Of a DNA stretch of 64,000 nt, positions 27,109 through 34,595 are shown piece after piece. The notes under the pieces were generated by a model. That model ran no database searches, was not told the origin of the DNA, and saw only the letters and a list, made by a program, of their open reading frames with translations. A program made the translations under genes and the position numbers. Positions within the stretch are counted from its first letter, which is position 1; every line of letters begins with the position of its first letter. Source of the DNA: Castellaniella sp041675725 (GTDB lineage Bacteria > Pseudomonadota > Gammaproteobacteria > Burkholderiales > Burkholderiaceae_B). The DNA lies in contig NZ_JBAYTI010000006.1 of assembly GCF_041675725.1 (NCBI RefSeq), positions 1 to 64,000 of the forward strand, given 5' to 3'.

Positions 27109-27956
27109 AGCTATGTGGCTTCCAGGCCGGGCTCGACCAGCCCCTGTTCGTGATTGCGGGTCCGTGCGTGATCGAATCGCGCGAGCTGGCCTTCGAGACG
27201 GCGGGTGCCCTGCAGGAAATCACGCGGGCGCTGGGCATCCCGTTCATTTACAAAAGTTCGTTCGACAAGGCCAACCGCAGTTCCGGGCGTTCGTTCCGCG
27301 GCCTGGGCATGGATCAGGGCCTGGCGATCCTGGATGATGTCCGGTCCCGTCTGGGTGTTCCCATCCTGACCGACGTGCACGAAACCGGCCAGGTGCGCGA
27401 AGTCGCAGCGGTGGTCGACGTGCTGCAGACCCCCGCCTTCCTGTGCCGCCAGACAGATTTCATCCAGGCCTGTGCCGCCACGCTCAAGCCGGTCAATATC
27501 AAGAAGGGCCAGTTCCTGGCTCCCGAAGACATGCTCCAGGTGGTCGCCAAGGCGCGTGATGCCGCACGCGAGGCCGGTGGCGATGGCCAGAACATCCTGG
27601 TGTGCGAGCGGGGTGCGTCCTTTGGGTATCACAACCTGGTATCCGATATGCGGTCCCTGGCCATCATGCGCCAGACGGGCTGCCCGGTGGTGTTCGATGC
27701 CACCCACTCGGTCCAGCTGCCCGGCGGGCAGGGCACCCACTCGGGGGGGCAGCGCGAATTCGTGCCGGTCCTGGCGCGCGCGGCGGTGGCGGCGGGGGTG
27801 TCGGGGGTCTTTATGGAAACCCACCCAAATCCCGATCAGGCCCTGTCGGACGGCCCCAACGCCGTACCGCTGGGCCAGATGCGTGCCCTGCTGCAGGTGC
27901 TGCAGGCACTGGATCGCTGCGTCAAGCAGGATGGCGCGCTGCAGCAATCGCTTTGA
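27105..27956 (+). CDS. kdsA: 3-deoxy-D-manno-octulosonate 8-phosphate synthase
   Basis: A 283-residue enzyme joining phosphoenolpyruvate and arabinose 5-phosphate to give KDO 8-phosphate for the LPS inner core. Motifs include IAGPCVIESRELAFETA, YKSSFDKANRSSGRSFRG (shown by SSFDKANRSS), KPVNIKKGQFLAPEDM, and DATHSVQLPGG. It overlaps pyrG by four bases. PEP used here is the product of the enolase encoded next. Confidence 0.96.
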   Translation: MKLCGFQAGLDQPLFVIAGPCVIESRELAFETAGALQEITRALGIPFIYKSSFDKANRSSGRSFRGLGMDQGLAILDDVRSRLGVPILTDVHETGQVREVAAVVDVLQTPAFLCRQTDFIQACAATLKPVNIKKGQFLAPEDMLQVVAKARDAAREAGGDGQNILVCERGASFGYHNLVSDMRSLAIMRQTGCPVVFDATHSVQLPGGQGTHSGGQREFVPVLARAAVAAGVSGVFMETHPNPDQALSDGPNAVPLGQMRALLQVLQALDRCVKQDGALQQSL

Positions 27957-27974
27957 ACCCGGCCCAGGCGGGGG

Positions 27975-28002
27975 TTGGGTGCATTACTGTCCCGGGTACA
28001 AT
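27975..28002 (+). promoter_or_regulatory. Candidate sigma-70 promoter for eno
   Basis: TTGGGT at 27975-27980 and TACAAT at 27997-28002 are separated by 16 bases, within the 93-bp gap between kdsA and eno. The predicted start of transcription leaves a leader of about 40 bases. It would let eno and ftsB be expressed above the level of the upstream genes. Confidence 0.55.
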
Positions 28003-28049
28003 GAATCGGTTCAACCCCCGTTTTCCATCACTGGCAGGAAAGTCACACC

Positions 28050-29336
28050 ATGAGTGCAATCGTAGACATCATAGGGCGCGAAATCCTTGATTCGCGCGGC
28101 AATCCCACCGTCGAGTGCGACGTCTTGCTCGAATCAGGCGCCATGGGTCGTGCGGCAGTGCCTTCCGGAGCCTCCACGGGCGTGCACGAAGCCGTAGAGC
28201 TGCGTGATGGCGACCCGGCCCGCTATCTGGGCAAAGGCGTATTGCGTGCCGTAGAACACTTGAATACCGAAATCTCCGAGGCCCTGATCGGCCTGGATGC
28301 CCAAGAGCAAACCTTCATCGATCATGTGCTGGTCGATCTCGATGGCACCGAAGGCAAAAGCAGGCTGGGGGCCAACGCCTTGCTGGCGGCCAGCATGGCG
28401 GTTGCCAAGGCGGCGGCCGACGACGCCGGGCTGTCGCTGTATCGCTACTTTGGCGGCAGTGGCCCCATGCAGATGCCGGTGCCCATGATGAACGTGATCA
28501 ATGGCGGGGCGCACGCCAACAACACGCTCGATCTGCAAGAGTTCATGATCCTGCCGGTGGGGGCCGGCAGCTTTCGCGAGGCCCTGCGCATGGGGGCGGA
28601 AATCTTCCACGCCCTCAAAAAAATCATTGCCGCGCAAGGCATGTCCACCGCGGTAGGCGACGAAGGCGGGTTTGCACCCAACGTCGCCAACCACGAAGCC
28701 GCGATCGAGCTGATTCTCAACGCTGTGGATGCAGCCGGCTACGAAGCCGGCTCGCAGGTGCTGCTTGCGCTGGATTGCGCCAGCTCCGAGTTCTACCGCG
28801 ATGGCCAGTATCATCTGGCCGGCGAGGGCGGCCTGTCGCTGAGTTCAGCCGATTTCGCCAACCTGCTGGCGTCCTGGTGCGACAAGTACCCTATCGTTTC
28901 CATCGAAGACGGCATGGCCGAAGAAGACTGGGACGGCTGGCAGCTGCTGACCGAGCAGCTCGGGCGCAAGGTGCAGCTGGTGGGCGATGACTTGTTCGTT
29001 ACCAACACCAAGATGCTCGAGCGCGGCATCCGCCAGGGGGTGGCCAACTCCATACTCGTCAAGATCAACCAGATCGGTACGCTGAGCGAGACCTTCGCGG
29101 CCATCGAAATGGCCAAGCGCGCCCGGTATACCGCAGTGATCTCGCACCGGTCGGGTGAAACCGAAGACGCGACCATCGCCGACATCGCCGTCGCCACCAA
29201 TGCCATGCAGATCAAAACGGGCTCTCTGTCGCGCTCAGACCGCATGGCCAAGTACAACCAATTGCTGCGCATCGAAGAAGAGCTGGCCGACGTGGCGTCG
29301 TATCCAGGGACATCGGCTTTCTATAACCTGCGCTGA
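28050..29336 (+). CDS. eno: Enolase
   Basis: A 428-residue glycolytic enzyme converting 2-phosphoglycerate to phosphoenolpyruvate, and in many bacteria a component of the RNA degradosome. Features are the N-terminal REILDSRGNPTVE, the catalytic GDEGGFAPN, metal ligands in ALDCASSEF, EDGMAEEDWDGW and GDDLFVTN, and the signature ILVKINQIGTLSET (lysine base) with SHRSGETEDATIAD. Length is standard. Confidence 0.98.
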   Translation: MSAIVDIIGREILDSRGNPTVECDVLLESGAMGRAAVPSGASTGVHEAVELRDGDPARYLGKGVLRAVEHLNTEISEALIGLDAQEQTFIDHVLVDLDGTEGKSRLGANALLAASMAVAKAAADDAGLSLYRYFGGSGPMQMPVPMMNVINGGAHANNTLDLQEFMILPVGAGSFREALRMGAEIFHALKKIIAAQGMSTAVGDEGGFAPNVANHEAAIELILNAVDAAGYEAGSQVLLALDCASSEFYRDGQYHLAGEGGLSLSSADFANLLASWCDKYPIVSIEDGMAEEDWDGWQLLTEQLGRKVQLVGDDLFVTNTKMLERGIRQGVANSILVKINQIGTLSETFAAIEMAKRARYTAVISHRSGETEDATIADIAVATNAMQIKTGSLSRSDRMAKYNQLLRIEEELADVASYPGTSAFYNLR

Positions 29337-29356
29337 CGCATACCGCGGGTGCCCCC

Positions 29357-29647
29357 ATGCGCCTGTTGTGCCTGATCCTGCTGTTGTTGCTGCTGGTCAT
29401 CCAGTACCCGCTCTGGTGGGGCAAGGGCGGCTGGCTGGATCTGCGCGATCTCCAGGCGCGGCTGGCCGCACAGACGGAAACCAATGAAGCCCTTCAGGCC
29501 CGCAACAATGCGTTGCGGGCCGAAGTCAATGACCTGGCCGACGGCACCTCGGCCATCGAGGAACGGGCCCGCGGCGAGCTGAACATGGTGCGCCCCGGCG
29601 AGTACTACGTACAGATCGTGCCGGCGCCCCCGCCGCCCGCCCGCTGA
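29357..29647 (+). CDS. ftsB: Cell division protein FtsB
   Basis: A 96-residue bitopic membrane protein of the divisome that forms the FtsQ-FtsB-FtsL complex. One membrane helix (about 3-19, LLCLILLLLLLVIQYPLWW) is followed by a periplasmic coiled coil rich in Leu, Ala and Glu (about 26-65) and the conserved YEEIAR-like AIEERARGELNMVRPGE. The proline-rich tail is variable. It follows eno by 20 bases, the usual place. Confidence 0.93.
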   Translation: MRLLCLILLLLLLVIQYPLWWGKGGWLDLRDLQARLAAQTETNEALQARNNALRAEVNDLADGTSAIEERARGELNMVRPGEYYVQIVPAPPPPAR

Positions 29648-29684
29648 TCTTCCAGCTCCAGAGGCTGACCTTCCAGTTCCAGAT
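29643..29684. repeat. 21-nt tandem repeat, two copies, at the ftsB stop
   Basis: Units at 29643-29663 and 29664-29684 share 18 of 21 bases (core TTCCAG). The first contains the ftsB stop codon. The gap to the next gene on the opposite strand is about 100 bases and shows no strong terminator. Confidence 0.5.
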
Positions 29685-29750
29685 TTCTTGCCGGCCGGCC
29701 GCTGCCCCTATGGCGGCGGCCGCTGCGGCAAGGGCCGCGGCCCATGCGGC

Positions 29751-30764
29751 TCATGGCGCGGGCACGCATGAATCGTCGGGTACTGGCGGCGCGGACTCTT
29801 CCGGGGGGCCTGGCCGCGTGCCATCGGCGGCGGTATCGACGCCCGGCGGCCCGCCGCCCGGGGAACCCGGTGCGGCGGGGAGGGCGTCTTCGGCTGGGGG
29901 GGTATCGGCAGCCCCTTCGCCCTGCCCGTCTGGCCGTGTGCTGGCAGGAGCGGGTGTGGAAAAGCCGTCATATGGATTGGGCTGCGCCGGTCCGGCGGCG
30001 GCTGCCGGGTGTGCGGGCGTGGCGGTGCCGTGGCTGATGCGCCCGTCGGCCAGATCCGGCCATTGGGCCGGGTGGCTGTGCATGGCCAGCCGTATGTGGC
30101 GGCGAAAGGGCAGGTAGCCCGCCGCCATCCAGCGCGCCTGAAGCGGGTCGGACGCCCAGGGGGCCAGCGTACGCAGCAAGGCGCCCGTGCCGGGCAGTAG
30201 GGGGCGTTGGGGCCAGTCTAGTGTCATGGCCAGGGTATTGGCCTCGAAGATGGTCTGGCCAGACACGGGCCCCCGCCCCTGCGGCCAGCCTTGCCGGACG
30301 TATCGGGCCTGCTGCAAGGCCTGGTGATCGTTGTTGATCAAGGCGAGCCCGGATGGCATGTGGGGCACGCGCAACCGGGGGTCGGCATGGTCGCGGAAGG
30401 CGGCACGGGCGGGCTGGGTGATGCGGATGTGCCAGGCCACGCCCAACGTGGATTCATGTTCATGCAGGATTCGCCGCAGGCTGCGGGGGTCTGGCCAAGC
30501 CATGCGCAGGCCGGATTCGAACGAATCGGCGATGATCTGCGGGCGCGCATGCTGCGTAGCCCCCGAGCGGGCCGCCTGCATCAAGGCGTGCCCCAGGATC
30601 TGGCGCAGGCTGAACCAGTGCGCCAGCTCGACACTGCCCAGCCCCAGCATCAGGGTGGGGACAGCGACCAGCAGGAAACCGACGGCGCCTGCGCCACCTG
30701 AGCGGGGGCGCGGCATCGTGCATCTGGATGGGCGGCGGCGGGGTGGCGGTTTGGATGCTGGCAT
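29751..30764 (-). CDS. TadE/TadG-like membrane-anchored protein, orphan
   Basis: About 337 residues. A basic N-terminus (PPPRRRPSRC) is followed by a hydrophobic helix in GGAGAVGFLLVAVPTLMLGLGSVELAHW, here noted by AVGFLLVAVPTLMLGLGSVE, which matches the TadE pattern of a type IV pilin-like segment with a glutamate after it. Next come ALMQAARSGATQHA and a beta-rich region, and the last 100 residues are Pro, Gly and Ala-rich with an acidic trend. Several start codons are possible (30716 to 30818); none has a strong ribosome binding site. No tad secretion genes are near. Function unknown. Confidence 0.6.
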   Translation of the reverse strand: MPASKPPPRRRPSRCTMPRPRSGGAGAVGFLLVAVPTLMLGLGSVELAHWFSLRQILGHALMQAARSGATQHARPQIIADSFESGLRMAWPDPRSLRRILHEHESTLGVAWHIRITQPARAAFRDHADPRLRVPHMPSGLALINNDHQALQQARYVRQGWPQGRGPVSGQTIFEANTLAMTLDWPQRPLLPGTGALLRTLAPWASDPLQARWMAAGYLPFRRHIRLAMHSHPAQWPDLADGRISHGTATPAHPAAAAGPAQPNPYDGFSTPAPASTRPDGQGEGAADTPPAEDALPAAPGSPGGGPPGVDTAADGTRPGPPEESAPPVPDDSCVPAP

Positions 30765-30865
30765 GCCTGCCAGTGTGCCGGACCGGCGTACCGTCATGCC
30801 AGCGCGACAAGCCGCCATGGACGATTCCGTCACGGCGGCCGGTTCGCCGGGCCGCGGGTTCGGGC

Positions 30866-31789
30866 CTAATGCAGGGTATCTGAACCGGGCATGGGGATGG
30901 GGTCGTGTGGTTCGAGAAACAGGGCTGCGCAATCCACGGCATCGAAATCGTAGCCCTTGCCGCAGAAATTGCAATGAATCTGTACCCGGCCTTCTTCGGC
31001 CAGGATGGCGTTGACTTCGTCGGCACCCAGATTGCGCAGCATGTGCGCCACCCGCTCGCGCGAGCAGCTGCAATGCCATTGAACAGGCTGGGCGGGATAC
31101 GCGAGCAGGTCTTCCTGCCAGAAAAGCCGGCGGATCCATTGCGCGGCGGGCAGGCCGGTGAGCTCTTCGGTCTTCAGGGTGTCGGCCAGCGTGGTGCAGT
31201 GTGCCCAGGTGGTGGCATCGGTTCTTTCGCCGGCTGGATGGTTCTCATCGGCGGGCATGCGCTGCAGCAGCAGCCCTGCGCACCCTTGGCGGTCGGCCGC
31301 CAGCCAGAGCCGCGTCTCGAGCTGTTCCGAGTGGCGCATATAGTGCTCGAGCACTTGGGCCACCGACTGGCCTTCGAGAGGGACGATCCCTTGATAGGGC
31401 GGGGTGCCCGGCTTGCGGCCTTCCGGGTCGATCATGACGACGAAACGGCCCTGGCCGTCGGCGTTGAGCAGCGCCTGCAGGTCTGGTGTGTCGGGCAGGG
31501 CGAGGTCGTCATCCACTTGTGCGGTGGCGCGCAGCTCGAGTGCCGAGGTGCACTCGACCATGATCAGCCGCACGGGGCCGTTGCCCTGCAGTTGCAGCAC
31601 GACGGAACCATCGAACTTGATGCTGCCGGCCAGCAGTACGCAGGCGGCTGCCAGTTCGCCCAGCAGCGCCACGACGGCATCCGAGAGATGCTGGTGAGCC
31701 AGGCCCGTCTGCCAGGCGGGGCCCAGTTGCAGGGTCTGGATGCGGGTGCTGCGATCTGCAGTCAGGTATTTGGTGAGTGCGTCGTTCAT
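30866..31789 (-). CDS. hslO: Redox-regulated chaperonin Hsp33
   Basis: A 307-residue holdase chaperone, inactive when reduced and zinc-bound, active on oxidation and unfolding. The redox switch is complete: Cys240 and Cys242 (HCSCSRERV) and Cys273 and Cys276 (CNFCGKGY). The N-terminal substrate-binding domain includes LLGELAAACVLLAGSIKFDG, shown by LLAGSIKFDG. The ATG overlaps the stop of the RDD gene upstream, which supports this start over far longer open reading. Confidence 0.94.
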   Translation of the reverse strand: MNDALTKYLTADRSTRIQTLQLGPAWQTGLAHQHLSDAVVALLGELAAACVLLAGSIKFDGSVVLQLQGNGPVRLIMVECTSALELRATAQVDDDLALPDTPDLQALLNADGQGRFVVMIDPEGRKPGTPPYQGIVPLEGQSVAQVLEHYMRHSEQLETRLWLAADRQGCAGLLLQRMPADENHPAGERTDATTWAHCTTLADTLKTEELTGLPAAQWIRRLFWQEDLLAYPAQPVQWHCSCSRERVAHMLRNLGADEVNAILAEEGRVQIHCNFCGKGYDFDAVDCAALFLEPHDPIPMPGSDTLH

Positions 31790-32334
31790 GATGTGGGCGG
31801 AACCTTGGGTTGGCCATGAGGCATCTGGGGCCCTGGGCGGGGTTGGGCCAGCAATTCGGTGCCCAGGATACGGTCGTGCAGGAATTGGCCGCGGGGATCG
31901 AACCAGGTCCAGATGAACAAGGAAAATGGCGCCAGCACGATCAGCATGTCGATTGCGCTGGATTGGAGGGCCGCGGACAGGCGCGCAACCAGCCAGGCGC
32001 TGAGCAGGGGCAGGGGCCAGAGCAGCAGATAGCGCAGCAGCAGGCGGGTAAAGCCGGGTGTTTGGCCGTTTGGATCGGCCAGCCGGATGCCCCAGGTTTT
32101 CATGGGCAGGGTCTGACCATTGCGTCGCCAGCTGACCAGGAAATAGAGGCCGATGGCCACAAACAGAAAAATCTGGCGCTCGGGGCGCCACATGAGGCCA
32201 TGACGGCTTTGCGTCAGGGTATCGAGCAGATAACCGGCCAGAAAGACGACGCCGAACAGCAGGATGCCTTCATAGATCATGCAGGCAAAACGGCGCCGGC
32301 GGCTGGCGGGGGGAGGACGGGTGGCCTGGTTCAT
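31786..32334 (-). CDS. RDD-family inner-membrane protein
   Basis: A 182-residue protein with the RDD fold: basic RRRRFACMIYEGILLFGVV (first helix), FVAIGLYFLVSWRRNGQTLPMKTWGIRLAD (second helix, then the conserved G-T-P-K-W pattern), and LLLRYLLLWPLPLLSAWLV (third). The family has no single function; members have been linked to ion or proton transport. It overlaps hslO by four bases, so the two are coupled. A GTG 21 bases upstream is an alternative start. Confidence 0.82.
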   Translation of the reverse strand: MNQATRPPPASRRRRFACMIYEGILLFGVVFLAGYLLDTLTQSRHGLMWRPERQIFLFVAIGLYFLVSWRRNGQTLPMKTWGIRLADPNGQTPGFTRLLLRYLLLWPLPLLSAWLVARLSAALQSSAIDMLIVLAPFSLFIWTWFDPRGQFLHDRILGTELLAQPRPGPQMPHGQPKVPPTS

Positions 32335-32413
32335 GGCGGCTTTATATGGGTGCACCCCCCATTATCGCAAAAGGCCGCTGCAAGGGCGGCCTTTCTAGTC
32401 TTTTCGGCGCGGC

Positions 32414-32602
32414 TCAGTGGGCCGTGCGAACCGAGCCCTGCGTGGGCGCTTCCGGTGCCTTGAAGAAGTGCAGCACTTTCAGGAACAGCTGCTTGATGCG
32501 CTCATCCAGCCAGTATGTCTGGTAGGCGTCGATGGCTTCCTGCAGCAGTTGGCGTTCAAGTGCGTCCGTCAGGCGGATATCGGAGTTGTACATCTTTTTC
32601 AT
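32414..32602 (-). CDS. Small 62-residue hypothetical protein
   Basis: A short protein starting MKKMYNSDIRLTDALERQL. It looks helical, with amphipathic stretches LERQLLQEAIDAYQTYW and ERIKQLFLKVLHFFKAPE, a basic N-terminus and no membrane segment or signal peptide. I do not recognise a family. The ribosome binding site AAGAGG is six bases from the ATG and a near-consensus promoter with paired inverted repeats lies upstream, so the gene is very likely real and regulated. It is monocistronic: the RDD gene lies downstream after about 80 bases. Confidence 0.8.
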   Translation of the reverse strand: MKKMYNSDIRLTDALERQLLQEAIDAYQTYWLDERIKQLFLKVLHFFKAPEAPTQGSVRTAH

Positions 32603-32637
32603 TGCAAGCCTCTTTGCGTGAAAAGAGCGTTTCGCTC

Positions 32638-32667
32638 AGGGTTAACCCTAATTATAGGGAAAACCCT
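32638..32667. promoter_or_regulatory. Paired 12-bp inverted repeats (operator candidates)
   Basis: AGGGTTAACCCT (32638-32649) is a perfect palindrome, and AGGGAAAACCCT (32656-32667) has the same AGGG/CCCT arms. Their centres are 18 bases apart. One covers the expected transcription start and the other lies between -10 and -35, where a bound protein would block RNA polymerase. Confidence 0.6.
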
Positions 32668-32679
32668 AAGTAATAGCAA
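32651..32679 (-). promoter_or_regulatory. Sigma-70 promoter for the small gene
   Basis: On the minus strand TTGCTA (32674-32679) and TATAAT (32651-32656) are exactly 17 bases apart. Transcription would start near 32644, giving a leader of about 40 bases to the small 62-codon gene. Confidence 0.78.
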
Positions 32680-32704
32680 GCTCAGAGGCCGGGCGAACGC
32701 CCAT

Positions 32705-34171
32705 TCAGGCCGTGTCGTCCTTGTCGCGATCGGCGTGTGAAACCAGGTCGAACTGGAACAGGCGGCACTCGATTGCACCGTTGTACAGGGGATGGCGCCG
32801 TCGGGCCTTGAGGCGCAGGCGACCAGGCAGCGTCCGGTCGTCGCTGATGATGTTCAGCTGCCAGCCGCCATAATGCTGCTTGAGCCAGCTCGCCCAGGCG
32901 GCCCAGAGCACGTCGGCATCGGCCAGACCAAGACGCTCGCCGTAGGGCGGGTTGGTCACGATCCAGCCCCGTTCCGCCGGAGGCGGCACCTCGCGCACGT
33001 CGGAGACTTCGAAGCGGATGCTGTCGGGCGCCAGATGGGCGCGCTGCACGTTGGCCCGGGCGGCGTCGATGGCGGCGGGGTCGTGGTCGGTTCCAACCAG
33101 GGGCTGGGCCAGCCGGGTGGCGATGCGGCTGCGTGCGTCGTCTTTGATGTCGCGCCACAGGTGGGCGTCATGATCGCGCAGCCGCTCGAATGCGAAGGGC
33201 CGCCAGATCCCCGGCGGCACCCCCAGGGCCATCCAGGCCGCTTCGATGAGGATCGTGCCGCTGCCGCAGAAAGGGTCCAGCAGGGCAGCGTCGGTTGGCC
33301 AGCCCGAGAGCATGAGCAAGCCGGCCGCCAGGTTCTCGCGCAGCGGGGCGGCGCCCTTGTCGAGCCGCCAGCCGCGCTTGAACAGCGACTCGCCCGAAAG
33401 GTCGAGATACAGCGTGGCCTGGCGGGCATCCAGGAACAGGTGCACGCGGGCATCGGGGCGCACCGTGTCGATGTCGGGGCGCGCGCCTTCGCGCTCGCGC
33501 AGGCGGTCGCAGATCCCGTCCTTGGCGCGCAGGTTGCAGTACTGCAGGCTGCGCATCGGGCTGCGCACGGCCGAGGTATCCACCCGCAGGGTGTGTTCCG
33601 GACCGAACCAGCGTTCCCATGGGGTGGCCCGCGCCAGGCTCAGGATGTCGTCCTCGTTGTACACAGGGGCCTGTGCCACCTGCACCAGAATGCGCGTGGC
33701 CAGGCGGGAATGCAGGTTCGCCCTGAGCAGATCGGGCCAGGCGGCTTCGAAATGGCAGCCGGCCCGACCGGCGGCCACGGCGGCCAGGCCGAGCGTGCCG
33801 AGCTCCTGGGCCAGGCTGTGCTCAAGCCCCTGCGGACACGGCGCGAAGGCTTTGAAGGTTTCTTGCGGCCGGGCCAGGCGCTGCCGGTGGTGGCCGCCTG
33901 CCGGCCTGTCGTGCGGGCGGGTCGCCGGGCGAGCCACCGGGCGGTGAGGCGGGTCGGGCTCGGGCCGGGCGGCGGGTCGGGCCGTGGCTTTTTCTACAGG
34001 GGCGGCCGGGGTGGACACCCCGGTGGCGCCGACGCCCGCCCGCCGTGCCCGTTCTTGGCGCGCGGCCTGGTGGGCCCGCGCACCCGATCGCTGGCGCGGT
34101 GCCGGTTTGTCGGTGTCGGCTGCCGCGGGCGTGGTTTTCAGGCGCAGTGTGGTTTTCTTGGATTGTGCCAT
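32705..34171 (-). CDS. THUMP-domain class I SAM-dependent RNA methyltransferase (RlmL/YcbY-like)
   Basis: A 488-residue protein. After an extension of about 105 Lys, Arg, Pro and Ala-rich residues of low complexity, a THUMP RNA-binding domain (about 110-260) and a Rossmann methyltransferase domain (about 270-460) follow. The latter has the SAM loop LLDPFCGSGTILIEAAW and the amino-methylating motif IVTNPPYGERLG. It is like the N2-guanine 23S methyltransferase half of E. coli RlmL (G2445), without the RlmK half. The start has no ribosome binding site, so the extension could be shorter. It ends the leuS-lptE-holA-proA-hemJ run. Confidence 0.87.
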   Translation of the reverse strand: MAQSKKTTLRLKTTPAAADTDKPAPRQRSGARAHQAARQERARRAGVGATGVSTPAAPVEKATARPAARPEPDPPHRPVARPATRPHDRPAGGHHRQRLARPQETFKAFAPCPQGLEHSLAQELGTLGLAAVAAGRAGCHFEAAWPDLLRANLHSRLATRILVQVAQAPVYNEDDILSLARATPWERWFGPEHTLRVDTSAVRSPMRSLQYCNLRAKDGICDRLREREGARPDIDTVRPDARVHLFLDARQATLYLDLSGESLFKRGWRLDKGAAPLRENLAAGLLMLSGWPTDAALLDPFCGSGTILIEAAWMALGVPPGIWRPFAFERLRDHDAHLWRDIKDDARSRIATRLAQPLVGTDHDPAAIDAARANVQRAHLAPDSIRFEVSDVREVPPPAERGWIVTNPPYGERLGLADADVLWAAWASWLKQHYGGWQLNIISDDRTLPGRLRLKARRRHPLYNGAIECRLFQFDLVSHADRDKDDTA

Positions 34172-34175
34172 GGCA

Positions 34176-34592
34176 TCAGAATGGCTTGACGACGACCAGG
34201 ATCAGCACCAGCAGCAGGATGAGGACCGGGATTTCGTTGAAGACGCGGTAGAACCGGTGGGCATGGCGGTTCGCCCGTTGGGTGAAGGCCAGCAGGTAGT
34301 GGCGGCAGGCCAGGTGGTAGACGATCAGCAGCAGCACCAGCAGCAGCTTGGCATGCATCCAGCCCTGGCCCTGGCCCAGCCCGTAGCCGAGCCAGAGATA
34401 GAGCCCGAATGCGAGGGCCAGTGCCGCCAGGGGCGTCATGAAGCGATACAGGCGCCGGGCCATGCCCAGCAGGGTGTCATAGGTGGCCGGGTCCTGAGCC
34501 TGCGCCAGGTTGACGTACAGGCGTGGCAGGTAAAACAGCCCGGCAAACCAGGCGATCACGAACAGGAGGTGCAGCACTTTGACCCAGAGCAT
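34176..34592 (-). CDS. HemJ/CopD-like membrane protein, probable protoporphyrinogen oxidase
   Basis: A 138-residue protein with four membrane helices. The family residues are His8 in VKVLHLLFVIAWFAGLFYLPRL (shown by KVLHLLFVIAW), the WMHAKLLLVLLL helix with its Lys, and NEIPVLILLLVLILVVVKPF at the end. HemJ (UPF0093) oxidises protoporphyrinogen IX to protoporphyrin IX in bacteria lacking HemY and HemG. The gene is three bases after proA and four before the methyltransferase. The function is known for the family and inferred here. Confidence 0.82.
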   Translation of the reverse strand: MLWVKVLHLLFVIAWFAGLFYLPRLYVNLAQAQDPATYDTLLGMARRLYRFMTPLAALALAFGLYLWLGYGLGQGQGWMHAKLLLVLLLIVYHLACRHYLLAFTQRANRHAHRFYRVFNEIPVLILLLVLILVVVKPF

Positions 34593-34595
34593 GTT

